This document shows, in pieces, positions 11,816 through 23,404 of a stretch of 64,000 bases of DNA. Numbering within the stretch: position 1 is the first letter of the stretch; each line of letters begins with the position of its first letter. The stretch lies in contig VXBP01003670.1 of the NCBI GenBank assembly GCA_013400115.1, forward strand, positions 1-64,000, written 5' to 3'. The notes under the pieces were generated by a model. It made no database searches. It saw only the letters and a list, made by a program, of their open reading frames with translations, and was not told the origin of the DNA. A program made the position numbers and the translations under genes. Source of the DNA: Rhinopomastus cyanomelas (Eukaryota; Chordata; Aves; Bucerotiformes; Rhinopomastidae).

Positions 11816-12604
11816 CAGTCAGTTGAGTTTCTCAGCACCATGAAAAAAGACATCAATACTGGATTAATTATGTAGTTTGCAAGTCCCTTTCAGTTCTACT
11901 CTTCTCATTAAAAGACAGACTGCACTTGATCAGAATGCTCTTTTCTGTAATACTCTTAATTTTTATAATCTTTTCCAACATCATTACTTCCAAGTAACAG
12001 GAGATGGGATTGTAATGTTGTAGGATATACAGGTATGACTGATTAAATCTTCTCTATTCTTACACATAGGAGGCTACTAACTTGGATGCCCCTAATTGAG
12101 TTTTTAGGGAGATTTCCTTTTAATGGACAGAGCTCTTTTGCTTGCTGTGTGTGCGACTTTCTCAGCATTTGGCTCTGTGCAGGTCTATCCAGCTGGTTGG
12201 TCACAGTGCGCATTCAGCATTTCTAGAGATGCGCAGGGTAACGAAAAAGATAATAGGGATAATAACTTGGAGCGAGCTGCCTCACTGCAGTGCCTCACCA
12301 GTAATGTGTGTAAATACCTCCTGCAATTGAGCATGACATTTGCAGAGGGATCAACTCCAAATGTGTGTGAGTGTACACATTCTAATTTTTCTTTACACGT
12401 CGCTCAAGGTGAAGATGGATGTTGCGGGCTCTCAGCCAGTCATCACCCTGAGCCATTTCCTTGCCTTAGGAGCTTGCTTGCCTTTGAACATGAGTTAATT
12501 TTTAAGTTTCTGTTACAGATTAAAATCGTTTTAGAGGGAGTCATTCTGTATCTCTCAGAGACGCGTGCTGCTCAAGAGCAAGTCTCCTTCTGAAGGCATA
12601 CATG
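11816..12604. other. Unique DNA with an unsupported 156-codon open frame
   Basis: A plus-strand frame at 12123-12593 begins with a hydrophobic stretch (MDRALLLAVCATFSAFGSV) that looks like a signal peptide. The rest is Cys- and Ser-rich with no repeat or motif I recognise. It has no clear splice sites or neighbouring exons. I treat it as a chance frame, though it is one of the longest outside CR1. Confidence 0.4.
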
Positions 12605-12718
12605 CATAGAATCAGAGTCATTACGGTCAGAAGAGAATTTCAGGATCATCAAGTCCAACCATCAACCCAATGCCACCATCTCCACCAAACCTTGTTTCCA
12701 GACACCTCAGGAATCTTT
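12605..12718 (-). mobile_element. CR1 LINE 3' end fragment, group E
   Basis: The plus strand reads ATAGAATCAGAGTCATTACGG, then GATCATCAAGTCCAACCATC and AACCCAATGCCACCATC. This is the reverse complement of a CR1 3' UTR and terminal repeat. Extremely 5'-truncated, with no ORF2 left beyond a few codons. Confidence 0.9.
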
Positions 12719-13043
12719 AGATTTATTTATTTTTTAAACTCTTTTTTCCATCCATGTCCATGGATTTACTGAAGGTGACACATTTTTGAAGTATTACAAT
12801 ATATATTATAATATTATAAGCTTTGTAGTGCTTGCTTTCAGGGACTGAAAGTTCTCATGAACTTGAACCATTAGATGTCTTTTTCAGTATCAGCTACCAA
12901 CACTGGCCTTACTGAGTTTATTTGAGCACACTGTGTCACTGTGTGAGAGGTAGATGTGGGTACAGGAATGGACACGTTGTACTTTTTCATTCTTATTTCA
13001 CGTGTATTAGCAAAAAGAAGAGAGATGAGAATATGCAGAGGGG
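12719..13043. other. AT-rich non-coding DNA
   Basis: Includes an AATATATATTATAATATTAT patch near 12799-12819. Nothing else recognisable. Confidence 0.5.
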
Positions 13044-13540
13044 TTAGGCCTCACCTCAAATACCGGGGGCAGTGCTGGGCCCCTCACTTCAAGAAAGAGA
13101 TTAAGGGGCTGGAGTGGGTCCAGAGGAGCAACCAGGCTGGGGAAGGAACTGGAGGGAAAGTCTGATGAGGAAGCTGAGGATATTTAGCCAGGAGAAGAGG
13201 AGACACATGGGGGACCTTCTCCCTCTCTGCAACTCCGTAAAGGGAGGTTATAATCAGGTGGGGGTCAGGCAACTAGCACCAGGATGAGAGGGCAGAGCCT
13301 GAAACTGCCAGAGAAGGGTTAGGCTGGGTGTTAGGAAGCCCTTCCTCACAGGAAGGCTGATCAGACTCTGGAATCGACTGCCCAAGGCAGTGGTGGAGTC
13401 CCCATGCCTGGAGGTGTTTAAGACAGCCTGGCTGTGGCCCTTAGTGCCATGGTCTGGTAGATGTGGTGATGTTAGGTCTTGGGCTGCACTGTGTGATCTT
13501 AGAGGTCTTTTTCCAGCCTCAGTAATTCTGTGATTCTGTA
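13044..13540 (+). mobile_element. CR1 LINE, 5'-truncated, group A
   Basis: From AGGCCTCACCTCAAATACCG through CACTTCAAGAAAGAGATTAA to TTTTCCAGCCTCAGTAATTC and TGTGATTCTGTA. Missing bases after GAAAGTCTGATGAGG, where the AGGCTGAGGGAGCTG segment is shortened, shift the ORF2 frame. The AGGCAACTAGCACC segment has also lost the CTCTTCTCCC part seen in sister copies. Confidence 0.95.
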
Positions 13541-14446
13541 ATCTCTTAATGATGATACCTCCCTGTGAAGCAGTCACTCCACACATACTCAAATGTTCAC
13601 TTTTCTACATCACCTCAAGCTTTTCTCTTTAAATCGTTTGATCAGATTAGCTAGAAAAAGAATCGAAGTCTAAGCAAACGTAAATATTCCCATCCTACAG
13701 AGTTAGCTGCTTTGCAGACGTGATGGTTTTGCATTATGAAATTACTAGAATTTGAAAAAAGAGTGCCTGGAAAAGAACAAGAAGAAACAGTAATTTTAAC
13801 GAGGCATTTCTCTGGCTCTTTGGTTTTGTTCTTTGGGTTATTTTTCCAGGAATGTAAGAAAGTAGGGTACTTCTGGCTATTGTGAGCAGGAAAAATCTGC
13901 CATGACTGCTCTTGATTTCCATATGTACTTACTTTGTTTGTTTTCCTCTTACTACTCTTTGATACCGAATAGTTTCTTCCTGTCTTTCATTAAACTGATG
14001 ATGCCTTGTACCCCTGTGCTCAAATATAAAAGAACTTGTAGCAAGAAAAGAAGTCATGCCTGACACATCTGATAGTATTTCCACATTCATACGAAAGCTC
14101 TGAAAAATCCTTGATAGTTTATTAGATAGTTGTGTGGAGGAGGAGTCTTTAACATTCACACGGAAGAGCTTATTGTTAATGAAGTAGGTTTTGAAGAGAC
14201 TGCCTTGTACATCTGCATTGCATCAGTTTTAGCATGGAGAACTGGGTAACCAAAACCTGCTGGACTTCCATCGAAAAATTGACTATTACTTTCTAAATGT
14301 CATGTGCTGCTAATTCTGTAACAGGGAAAAGATTGGGGAGAAAGATTAAAAAGTAGATACAGAGCAGCGCTTTTCTGTGGTGTAAAACTTGTAGCCTACT
14401 ACTCTTGTACTGCTTCAGCTCTGTTCATCCCCTGTTACTTGCTTCA
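13541..14446. other. Unique non-coding DNA
   Basis: About 900 bases without a recognisable gene, repeat or RNA. Confidence 0.5.
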
Positions 14447-15112
14447 GAATCACAGAATTATTGAGGCTGGAAAAGCCCCCCAATATCATCCAGCCTAGCC
14501 CAGGAGCTAACGTCACCACATCTGCTAGACCAGGGCACTGAGGGCCGTAGCCACTCTGTCCTTAAACACCTCCAGGGATGAGGACTCCACCACTGCCCTG
14601 GGCAGTCCATTCCAGGGTCTGATCAGCCTTCCCATAAGGAAGGGCTTCCTAACATCCAGCCTAACCCTCCTCTGGCAGTTTCAGGCCCTGCCCTCTAGTC
14701 CTGGCACTCGGAGAAGATCCTGACCCCCATCTGACTATAGCCTCCCTTCAGGGAGCTGCAGAGAGTTAGAAGGTCCCCTCCAAGTCTCCTCTTCTGTAGG
14801 CTAAACACCCTCAGCCTCTCCTCGTCAGACTTCCCCTCCAGTCCCTTCCCCAGCCTTGTTGCTCCTCTGGACCCACTCCAGCCTCTCAGTCTCTTTCTTG
14901 AAGTGAAGGGTGCAGCACTGCTCCCAGTATTTGAGAAGAGGCCTCCCCAGTGCCGAGTAGTGGGAGGGAATTACATCTCTAGCCTTACTGGCTACACTAT
15001 TGCTGGTCCAAGCCAGGATGCCACTGGCCTTTTGTGCCACCTGGGCATCCTGCTGGCTCTTGTTCCATAGGTTGTCAACCAGTATTGCCAGGTCCCTTTC
15101 TGCCACTCAGCT
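14447..15112 (-). mobile_element. CR1 LINE, 5'-truncated, group A, about 665 bp
   Basis: The plus strand opens AATCACAGAATTATTGAGGC and continues into CCAGCCTAGCCCAGGAGC, the reversed 3' UTR. It extends further 5' than most copies, to the ORF2 segment for WNKSQQDAQVAQKASGI. One of the four longest copies here. Confidence 0.96.
14825..15106 (-). pseudogene. CR1 ORF2 remnant (post-RT region)
   Basis: A 93-codon minus-strand frame with landmarks AERDLAILVDNLWNKSQQ at the start, GILAWTSNSVASKARDVIP in the middle and YWEQCCTLHFKKETERLEW, then QRSNKAGEGTGGEV, at the end. In CR1 ORF2 this lies just after the reverse transcriptase domain. The frame breaks at the 3' side (position 14825), where sister copies continue into KSDEERLRELEVFSLE. 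Confidence 0.85.
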
Positions 15113-17294
15113 GAGCAAATGACATGTGAAATGCTGTGTAGGGTGATCAGTTATTTCATGCAAACAGCAGCTACCTGTCTGGGCACAGGGCTCAGTGAAT
15201 CCGCACTGCAGAACGGCTGCTGGGATGCTTCGGAAGCCCCCATTTCTCAGATTTTGCCCTGGAAGTTCAGAGCACAAATAATTATTCTGAGTTCCTTCCT
15301 CTTCCTCACATGTGATTTCCCCATGTTGTTTTAGAGTCACACTCTTACTTCAGCATTATTTGGGGTGGATATAACTAGTATTGCTAGATAAGTTATGTTA
15401 GACCTGTAATTTGATTTGGCTTGGGATAATTGACAGAAATCTACAGGAGGGTAACCTGTGGTGGTTTATTGAGACTGATTTGTGTTTCTTCCAGAAGTAA
15501 CTTGAGAGCAGGAGAGTTGCTACAGCTTTCAGATTTAAGAAACCTTAAGAGTTTTACTGCATATTTCAGACTTTCATTTCTGTAGATTTATGCCATCTAT
15601 AGAAATTAAAAACTCTGTTACAGTTGCTCTCCTGGCGTTTTCTATCTGAAGGATACAAAACATCTCCTTCCCAATCGTAAACATCTTCATATTCAGCATC
15701 CCTGTTTCTACTGGGCTGCATGTGAGTACCCCAAAAGCCATGCTGTGAGTTGAGTGAGAAGGCAAATGAAGAGTTCCAGAGAGGTCAGTTGGTAGGATAT
15801 GACACTTGGGGTTTCGCTGGAGGCTGAGCTGGGTAAGGTTGTAGGTGCCCTGTAACATGAAGCTTCACCAGCGGCTCCTAGACTGCACCTGGAGCTACAG
15901 TCTACCCTCAGCCACACTTTGTTTTGGCTGTCTCTGCTAAGTGGAATGTGATTGACTTTCACATGCTGACAAAAAGCAGTGCTGCATCTCATCAGATCTG
16001 CCTTTGCCACTGAGCTTGGTGTTGGCTAATGAATGAGAAGAACTGGCAGTTCCAGTACAAGTGGTTTGGTGCTGCTGGAATGCTTTTCTTGTGGCTTTCT
16101 GGTGTGTGTGTTTGTCATGTCCCATCCCCGTTCCCCACCCCGCCACGCCACCATTTGGAGGTGGAGATTGTTTGTTTCTGTAACTGGTGTATTATGATAA
16201 TGGAATCAAGAGATAAGATTTAATCAAGGCACCTAAGATAAATACACAATAAAACAGTAAAACATGTAAATAAGATCCTCTCTGTGCCAACCTTTTTGAA
16301 CTGTGCTTTACGCTGTGCTTCCAGATGACGTAAGGGCAGTGTTCTTGTTCTTGCCAGAACTTCTGAAGGCGAGACTTGAAATTCCTCTTTTCTCTAGCTA
16401 AGGTTGTGTTTCGTGTTACTTAAGTAACAAAAGTGAAATGAGATTGCTCTCTGTTGAATGAGGATTGAGGCTGCACTCGGCTATTGCTCTCTGTACATTA
16501 TTTTATCAGCATGTGATTCTGCTTGTGTACACTGGGATGAGATATGTCAACTGTAGCTCTCATTTATCCCTGCCAGCAACCATGGTGCACATTTCAGAGT
16601 CCTCTTATAAGCTGTTCCTTCTACAGCCAGCTACCAGCTTGGCCTGTTGGCTAAAAATACGAGGGGTAGGGTGAAGGGGAGAAGAACAAAGCCAACAGCT
16701 TAGCAGCAAGAAGTCTAGCGTATGTCCTGTTTCTCCTACATTCCATGTAAAGCTCTTGTCTTGAACAAGCATGTTCCCTGTCCCTTATGACAGAAAGGGA
16801 TGTGGAAACAATTACTCAACATGAGTCATGAAAGAGATAAACCCTGAAAGATAGACAAAAAAATGTTTATCCTGTGCTGAGCCACATTAGCCCAAGGCTG
16901 TGAAGTCTTATTTCCATGTCATGCCCTGGTTCTGAACTGTTTGTCTGAGGCCCTTTTGCAGACAGCAGCTGAAAGTAAAAGGTCACAGTGCAGCAGCTTT
17001 AAAGAACCTGCTTCAGCCATATAAAAATCACCAAAAGAAATGGGAATCCAGTCTGTTTCATTTGTTTGGAAAATTTACCTTCCTGGTATAGCATCTTCAG
17101 TGGCAAAAGGCTTTTGACAAGCTGATGCTTGGACGTACTTGTTTCTAATGTAGTTGAATGTGACTCTGTCACGGTTGTTTTTCCACCACTGATATAAACG
17201 TAGTGATCTTAGCCAAGATGGTTTATGCTTTATTCTTTTTTACAGCTATTTAGCCTTGTTCTCACTGTGAAGTATTATGAAAAATTGCTAATTA
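15113..17294. other. Unique non-coding DNA, about 2.2 kb
   Basis: No repeat family recognised. Frames of 60-100 codons exist on both strands (for example 15574-15858 and 15708-16010, minus), but they overlap in different frames and lack domains. The part near 16200-16260 is AT-rich. Confidence 0.5.
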
Positions 17295-17412
17295 CAGAAC
17301 GTGACTGGAAGAGGCCTCAGAAGATGATCTAGTCCGGTCCCCCTGCCAGAGCAGGATCACCTAGATCAAGTCACACAGGAACTATCCTGAGAATTAGATG
17401 TATCCAGGGCTG
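17295..17412 (-). mobile_element. CR1 LINE 3' fragment, group B
   Basis: The plus strand carries TACAGAACGTGACTGGAAG, then GATGATCTAGTCCGGTCCCC and GATCACCTAGATCAAGTCAC, the reversed group B 3' UTR. Similarity ends in a degraded ORF2 tail near ATGTATCCAGGGC. Confidence 0.88.
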
Positions 17413-19085
17413 AACACATCGCAGCAGAATGATCCTTTTTACTGCTTCTATGTGATGTCCTACCTTTAATTTGAAAGTATGACTGAGTCATTGTGGATGA
17501 GGCTTCCCAGTCCTGACAGTTACTGCGAGAATCCTTCTTCATGATAATAAAACTTTAACAGAGTCTCTTTTGTGATGTGGCAGTACCTAAGCAACCCACA
17601 TGCTTTGTGCTTTTTGCTCTGGTGTCTTCTGCAGTCTCCAGGCTGGTAAAAGAAGCTTATATCTTGCTTTTAAAAAAAGTAAAAAAAATTAAAAATGGGG
17701 AAAAAAAGAGGTTTCTGTTTAAAACTAAAGATTGGATTAATTTTAGCTAAATGATTCCAAAATGTTTGTTAGCTGGGAACGTGCCTGATTTTTTTAATGT
17801 GAAAAGATGTCCTTGCCTAATGGAAATGAATGTGTATCCTGTATGTTAGACCCTGTATCCTCACTGCCAGCCACCCTGTGCAAAAGCACACACACAGTTG
17901 AGAGAGAGAGAGAGCGAGCGAGCTTGGTGCTAGGAGGTGACAGAGGATGTTTAGGTTATGAATTGCCTCTTGCTACTGGCGGTGAAGGAAGTTAGGGTTA
18001 GATTTCTGAACCTCAGCAGCTGAGTAATTTCTGTGGTGCTGGGAATATCATTTAATCTAAACCCCAGGCGATTAGAGAACTTTAGGTTAAATACAGATTT
18101 CTGTTCTTCCATATGGTGTTTGTTTGAGTAGCTCTCACACTATGTTGTTAGACACTGATATAATTGTGCTATGGGTTTTTGGGCATGTGCATCCCACAAA
18201 GGCTTTTATCTCTCCTCTTTATCAAGGGTATTTTGGGCTTGATAAGAATTATTAATAACAGTTAAGTTTTTGTAAGTTTTTAGTAAGTTTTTATGACTAG
18301 ATCTCTATAGTATAGGGGCTTCTTTGCTTTTTTATAGATATAAGAACCCATTAATTGTGTGTATTCATGTTGTATGTGTTCATCACAGTACATATGTTCA
18401 TTTTTGCCCAGAACCACTCCATTACCAGGGTCTTACTGCAATCTCCAGAAGCTGCCCCTGAGGTCTGACTTTTTCTGGTGATGCTTCATCACAAAACCCA
18501 GCTGTTACGATTAACAGAAGATGATTAGAAGGTTGGAAGAGGTTGAATGTATAGTGGGAAATACTAAGTGATGCAAGGTGTGGTCCTGCTTCCATCAAAG
18601 CCAAAGTTTGCCCCTGAGTTCCCTGTGTTCCAAGTCCTTTGTCCAGCTTTTAACTGAATTTGTAGTTATGGTCCAAAGTGCTCAATTCAGATTTAATTTC
18701 CTCATGTGAAATGAGTTGAGAAAGGAAACAACACAGAATCAGACTAATTTCACTGAAACCCATGTAAGGATTTAGCTTGCTTCCTTTGCCAGTGGTTTTC
18801 CCAGTGTTGGTAGCCTATCTGCCTGGAGGGTTCGGCTTTCTGAACTTTTTGAAATGGAAAGAAACCCCACAAATGAGAGCTCACATTATTTTTAAGGAGT
18901 TCAATATCTCATCCGGAGCCTCAGCAGAAATTTGGGGTTATTTTTAAAATATTTATAACCTTTAGAAATAGTCTGTAAAACTAGGCTAACATTTTAACCT
19001 TTTCCTGTTAATTACTGGAACCAAACTAGTAAGAAGAGCATATTTATACCTGGAGGATTTTAGGAGATGTTCAGAATAACACCCC
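17413..19085. other. Unique non-coding DNA, AT-rich in places
   Basis: Contains an A-rich patch at about 17670-17710 and the CA/GA microsatellite listed below. The 18240-18300 part repeats GTAAGTTTTT words. No gene recognised. Confidence 0.5.
17887..17923. repeat. Compound (CA)n-(GA)n microsatellite
   Basis: A short ACACACAC run, then GTT, then seven GA units and three GCGA-type units. Short and likely variable in length between individuals. Confidence 0.85.
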
Positions 19086-19948
19086 AGCAGGCTGTGCTGC
19101 CATTCAGAGTGACCTGGACAGGCTGGAGAGTTGGGTAGGGAAGCAGTAACAAAGGCAGTGTAGAGTCTGGCATCTGGTCAAGAATACCTTTAGGTACCAG
19201 TATAGGGTGGGGACTGACCTGTTGGAGAGCAGTGTAGGAGAAAGGGACCGGGGGTCCTGGTGGACAGCAGGATGATCATGAGCCAGCAATGGGCCCTTGT
19301 GGCCAAGAAGGCCAACGGCATCCTGGGGTGAATTAGAAGGGGGAGTAGTCAGTAGATTGATAGAGCTTCTCCTCCCCCTCTATTCTGCCCTGGTGAGACC
19401 ACATCTGGAGTATTGCATCCAGTTCTGGAACTAAAGGGCCCAGAAGGGGACACAGCTGCTGGAGAGAGTCCAGCGCAGAGCCAGAAAGATGATGAAGGAA
19501 GTGGAGCACCTCCCTGATGAGGAAAGGCTGTGGGAACCGGGTCTTTTTAGCTTGGAAAAAAGGAGACTGAGGGGTGACCCCATGAATGTTGGTAAATATG
19601 GAAAGAGTGAGTGTCAGGAGGATGGAGCCAGGCTCTGCTTAGTGACATCTCTTGGGTCCCTTCCAACCCCTAACATCCTATGAGCCTATGATCCAATGAC
19701 AGGACAAGAGGTGACGGGTGTCAGCTCGAACAGAGGAGGTTCTGGATCAATATGAGAAGGAACTTCTTCACAGTGAGGATGATAGAGCACTGGAAGGGAC
19801 TGCTCAGGGGGTTGTGGAGTCTCTTTCTCTGGAGATGGATAGAACTCACCTGGACATGTTCCTGTGTGACTCTGCTGTGGCAGAGGGATGGGACTGGATG
19901 ATCTTTGAGGTCCTTTCCAATCTCTTAACGTTCTGTGATGCTGTGAAT
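19086..19948 (+). mobile_element. CR1 LINE, longest copy, group B, about 860 bp
   Basis: Starts GCAGGCTGTGCTGCCATTCA, further into ORF2 than any other plus-strand copy. It passes GGACCGGGGGTCCTGGTGGA, GCCAACGGCATCCTGGGGTG and GACCACATCTGGAGTATTGC. It ends CCAATCTCTTAACGTTCTGT. The sense frame is readable in pieces, for example EHLPDEERLWEPGLFSLEKR. A foreign 41-bp segment, itself a CR1 3' end, interrupts it at 19650-19690. Confidence 0.96.
19650..19690 (+). mobile_element. Nested CR1 3' end, 41 bp, inside a CR1
   Basis: Sister copies read GTGACATCCAATGATAGGAC here. This copy instead has 41 bases containing TTGGGTCCCTTCCAACCCC and CATCCTATGAGCCTATG between GACATC and ATCCAATGACAGG. The insert is a CR1 3' terminus in the same orientation as its host. 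ATC sits on both sides, which could be a 3-bp target duplication or a terminal-repeat overlap. A mosaic origin by template switching during reverse transcription is an alternative. Confidence 0.8.
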
Positions 19949-20504
19949 ATAGCAACTTTCATCCAGGTCACAAGAAATACAGTGTTTGAGGCCAACATCA
20001 ATGGCCAAGATTTTAGGTCCTCTTGTCAGTCTGTGATGTGAGGTTAGATGGTAATTTGACTTCAAAAAATTGAGTGTCATTTCTGCTTATTTCTACAAAA
20101 TTTCAATTAAATCTGAAGAAGTGATTTTGAACCATGAATACAAGTTACAACTTACAAATCATATCCGCCAGCGCTGGAAAATTATGCTGACGATGCTCAC
20201 AGAGAGTTTCAATAATGTTTTTTGTAAATACACTTTTGCAGAGACTGTTGTTGCCCCTGTTTCTGTCTTCGTTTGTTTGTTTTTTCTTCAAAATCCCTTT
20301 CGATGTTTTGTTAACAAGCTTGTTAAACAAAAAAGGCTTCCTGGTCATGTTTCTTGCACCAATATTATGATGATGGAAAATAGCTGTTGCTGTCTGCCAA
20401 AGATAGAATTTAACTAATCCTGGTGCTTTTATTTTCACAGTAAATGTCAGTGAAAAAACACTAACACTTAATTGGAGTTTAGAAAACTACAGCTATAAGT
20501 ATAA
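19949..20504. other. Unique non-coding DNA
   Basis: Holds a 115-codon plus frame (20070-20417) and a 97-codon minus frame opposite it. Neither shows a domain, and both look like chance in AT-rich DNA. Confidence 0.5.
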
Positions 20505-21272
20505 ATCATAGACTCACAGAATTACTGGGGCTGGAAAAGCCCTCCAAGATCATCCAGCCCACCACATCCACTAGACCAGGGCACTAAGGGCCACAGACAG
20601 TCTGTCCTTAAACACCTCCAGGGATGGGGACTCCACCACTGCTGTGGGCAGTCCAGTCCAGACTCTGATCACCCTTCCCATGAGGAAGGGCTTCCTAACA
20701 TCCCACCTAGGCCTCCCCTGGCAGCTCCAGGTCCTTCCCTCTCGTCCTGGTGCTGGTTGCCTGGGAGAAGAGCCTGATCTGCAGGGAGCTGCAGAGGGTG
20801 ATAAGGTCCTCCCCAAGTCTCCTCTTCTCCAGGCTAAACATCCTCAGCTTCTTCAGCGTCTGCTCATCAGACTTCCCCTCCAGTCTCTTCCCCAGCCTCG
20901 TTGCTCCTCTGGACCCACCACAGCCACTCAATCTCTTTCTTGAAGTGAAGGGCCCAGCACTGCCCCAAGTATTTGAGGAGAGGCCTCCCCAGTGCCCAGG
21001 ACAGGGGGAGAATGATGTCCTTAGTCCTGCTGGCTGCACTATTGCTGGTCCAAGCCAGGATGCCATTGGCCTTTAGTGCCACCTGGGCACCCTGTTGGCT
21101 CCTGTTCCATAGGTTGTCACCCAGTACTGCCAGGAGCCTTTCTGCCAGGCCTCTCTCTAGCCACTTATCCCCCAGTGTTTAGCTGCAGGGGGTTATTGTG
21201 GCCAAGGTGTGGGACCCTGCCTTGGCTCTGTTAAACCTCATCCCATTGGCCTCTGCCTATCGCCTGTTCTGT
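20505..21272 (-). mobile_element. CR1 LINE, 5'-truncated, group A, about 770 bp
   Basis: The plus strand starts AATCATAGACTCACAGAATT and runs to the ORF2 segment reading CTCATCCCATTGGCCTCTGC and CGCCTGTTCTG, the most 5' CR1 sequence on this strand. It includes TGCCAGGAGCCTTTCTGCC and CCACTTATCCCCCAGTG. It lies tail to tail with the 19.1 kb copy across about 550 bp. Confidence 0.96.
20867..21082 (-). pseudogene. CR1 ORF2 remnant (post-RT region)
   Basis: A 71-codon minus-strand frame starting ALKANGILAWTSNSAASRTK. It then reads LPLSWALGRPLLKYLGQCWA and FKKEIEWLWWVQRSNEAG. It is nearly colinear with the 93-codon remnant at 14.8-15.1 kb, so the two copies belong to one group. A frameshift follows, and the tail reads on in another frame as KRLEGKSDEQTLKKLRMFSL. 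Confidence 0.82.
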
Positions 21273-23192
21273 TGTCTGAGGTTAGTTCAAACCATAATAC
21301 ATGTACAAAACCAAACCAAAATGGCTTCTCAAGTCTTCTGAGTCAGCAACAAAACCCCTTGTTATCCAACTGCCATCAAACGTTGCTAGACTTGAATCTC
21401 CTTGCAGCTATTAATTAATCTTATTTAGAATTAAGACCGGAACAGGAATTGTTAAGTCTTTAATCTGCTGCGCCATTCCAGGAGGAGGTGTCTTGCTAGA
21501 TTTGGTGACATAAGGGTCAAATGATAAACCGTAACCAATACCTCTGTTTATTTTTTTGACAATGTTAAATTAGCAACCCCTCAGACCTCTTGCAGAGAGC
21601 TACAACCTGAGTAATTGAACATGTCACTGGGGACTATGCTTAGTTAAGCTGACTCCCATTATGTTGACTTGTCAGGGACCAATAATTAAAGCTGAAGAGG
21701 GATGCTCGTTAGTGTCTACAAAATGATTCAAAGAGCAGAAAGGAAGAGTCCTTCAAGCACACCTGCTAAAAGCTGCCTGGTGGGGTGAAACCAACCGACC
21801 ATCTGGGGTTTTCTGCTGGATTAGTCTACAGCTCCAACACAGAGTAAATAAACCGAGAGGTGGAAGTACTTGCTCTTTGAGGGAAGCAACTGCTTTTGAA
21901 TCAAACTGCCTTTGACATCTACCTTGTACGATGTTTGCCTCATTGTGTCTCTCCACAGAGCTGTATTTTTAGCATTCTCTGTGTAGGATGTGCAGTAGTC
22001 TCTACTCCGGTGGCTTTCTCTTTAATCCCTGAGTAATCTTTTTAGTCATTTTAGCTGGGAGCATCATAATACTAATAATCTCACTGTTCCTTTGAACTCT
22101 CAAGGGTCTACTTACGTAACCTGTAGGAGTTGCAGAGCTTTTGATGATAAACACCCTTGTTAGAGTGTGTTTTTCATGCTTGCTCTTTAAAAATGGAGTT
22201 GTTTTTTAATTCCCACCGACTGTAATACACGGATTTCTGTGAAAAACCAAACAGGAAAACGCTCTTGAGAGAGGCTTTCTTGAAATGATAGTGCTTATCA
22301 GAGCAGGGAAATGGTGTTTACTTAGCGATGCCATGTCATTACCTGGAATTAATTAACCTCACGTTTATGTAGAATCAGGAGCGTTAGGGGGCTTGAGCTG
22401 GGATGGTCTTGTAGACTCTTCTTCCACAATACACATAACGTGAGAAACTCAGCTTTTGCTGATACTCAGAGTAGTAAAATAAACCCACACAGCTTAGGAA
22501 TAAATGTAGACTAAAACACTGAGAACAAACCCTGAGATACTGGTTCTGAAAGCTCAACGGAAAACTGAGGATGTGGTGGCAAGTTTCTTGATGAATAATG
22601 GGGTTTTGTTACTCAGATTATCTGAAAATGATTTTTGTCACATATTTTGACGTCATTATGTGGTACCTTCAGCTGTTCAACTACATATCCCTGTGCTAGA
22701 TGATGTCTGCTCGTGCCCTGCACTTTCCCAGTAGATCAAGGCAGCACTTCCATGCTCTAGAAATGTCCTTCTCACGGTAGCCATCTCCAAAATATTCTTG
22801 GCTCTGACATTCCTTAAGGGGTGGTTAACCCAGAGTGGAGTCCTACAGAAAATGTGACCTAGAGGTATATTGAAGGGTAGAGGACTTCACTCCTGCTAAG
22901 GTGGTCTCTTCCGAGGTTCCTTTGACTTAGGCTGTGTGGAAAAGCCAATGTGGACAGTGCAGTTCTCTTGTGACTAGGGACTTTCTCTATAATGGATCAT
23001 TCCTACTATCTTATGTGAGCTGAAGTTGGATGTGATATGGTGCTGATATGGCTTAAGTTGTGTAATCAACTCTATGACACAAAAGACCCTCTAAGTCTGA
23101 ACTAAGTCGTGAGCTGAAAAGCCATTGCAATGGGGTTTTTCAGGGTCTGCTGCCATCACAAGATCTGCTGGAAGGAGCAAAACTTAGAACTG
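21273..23192. other. Unique non-coding DNA, about 1.9 kb
   Basis: AT-rich with many TAAT words, such as CATAATACTAATAATC near 22065 and AATTAATTAACC near 22348, as in homeodomain-rich regulatory DNA. That is only a resemblance. No coding frame beyond 69 codons. Confidence 0.45.
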
Positions 23193-23404
23193 TAGAATCA
23201 CAGAATGGCAGGGGTTGGAAGGGACCTTAAAGATCATCCAGTTCCAACTCCCCTGCAGAGGCAGGGACACCTTTGCTAGATCAGGTTACTCAGGGCCCCA
23301 TCTAACCTGACCTTCAACACTTCCAGGGATGGTGCAGCCACAACTTCCTTGGGCAGCCTGTTCCAGCATCTCCCCACACTCACAGGAAAGAATTTGTTCC
23401 TAAG
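23193..23404 (-). mobile_element. CR1 LINE 3' fragment, group D
   Basis: The plus strand reads TAGAATCACAGAATGGCAGG, then GGGACCTTAAAGATCATCC, GCAGAGGCAGGGACACC and TTGGGCAGCCTGTTCCAGC. Similarity ends just inside the ORF2 tail (GAAAGAATTTGTTCCTAAGG). Well preserved. Confidence 0.94.

Noticed and set aside
12236..12268. CAGGGTAAC followed by TAGGGATAA, resembling a scrambled homing endonuclease site
   Set aside because: The order is wrong for the known I-SceI site and nothing nearby suggests an intron or endonuclease gene.
12123..12593. 156-codon open frame with a signal-peptide-like start
   Set aside because: No recognisable domain, no splice context, and a second frame overlaps it. Treated as chance until homology is shown.
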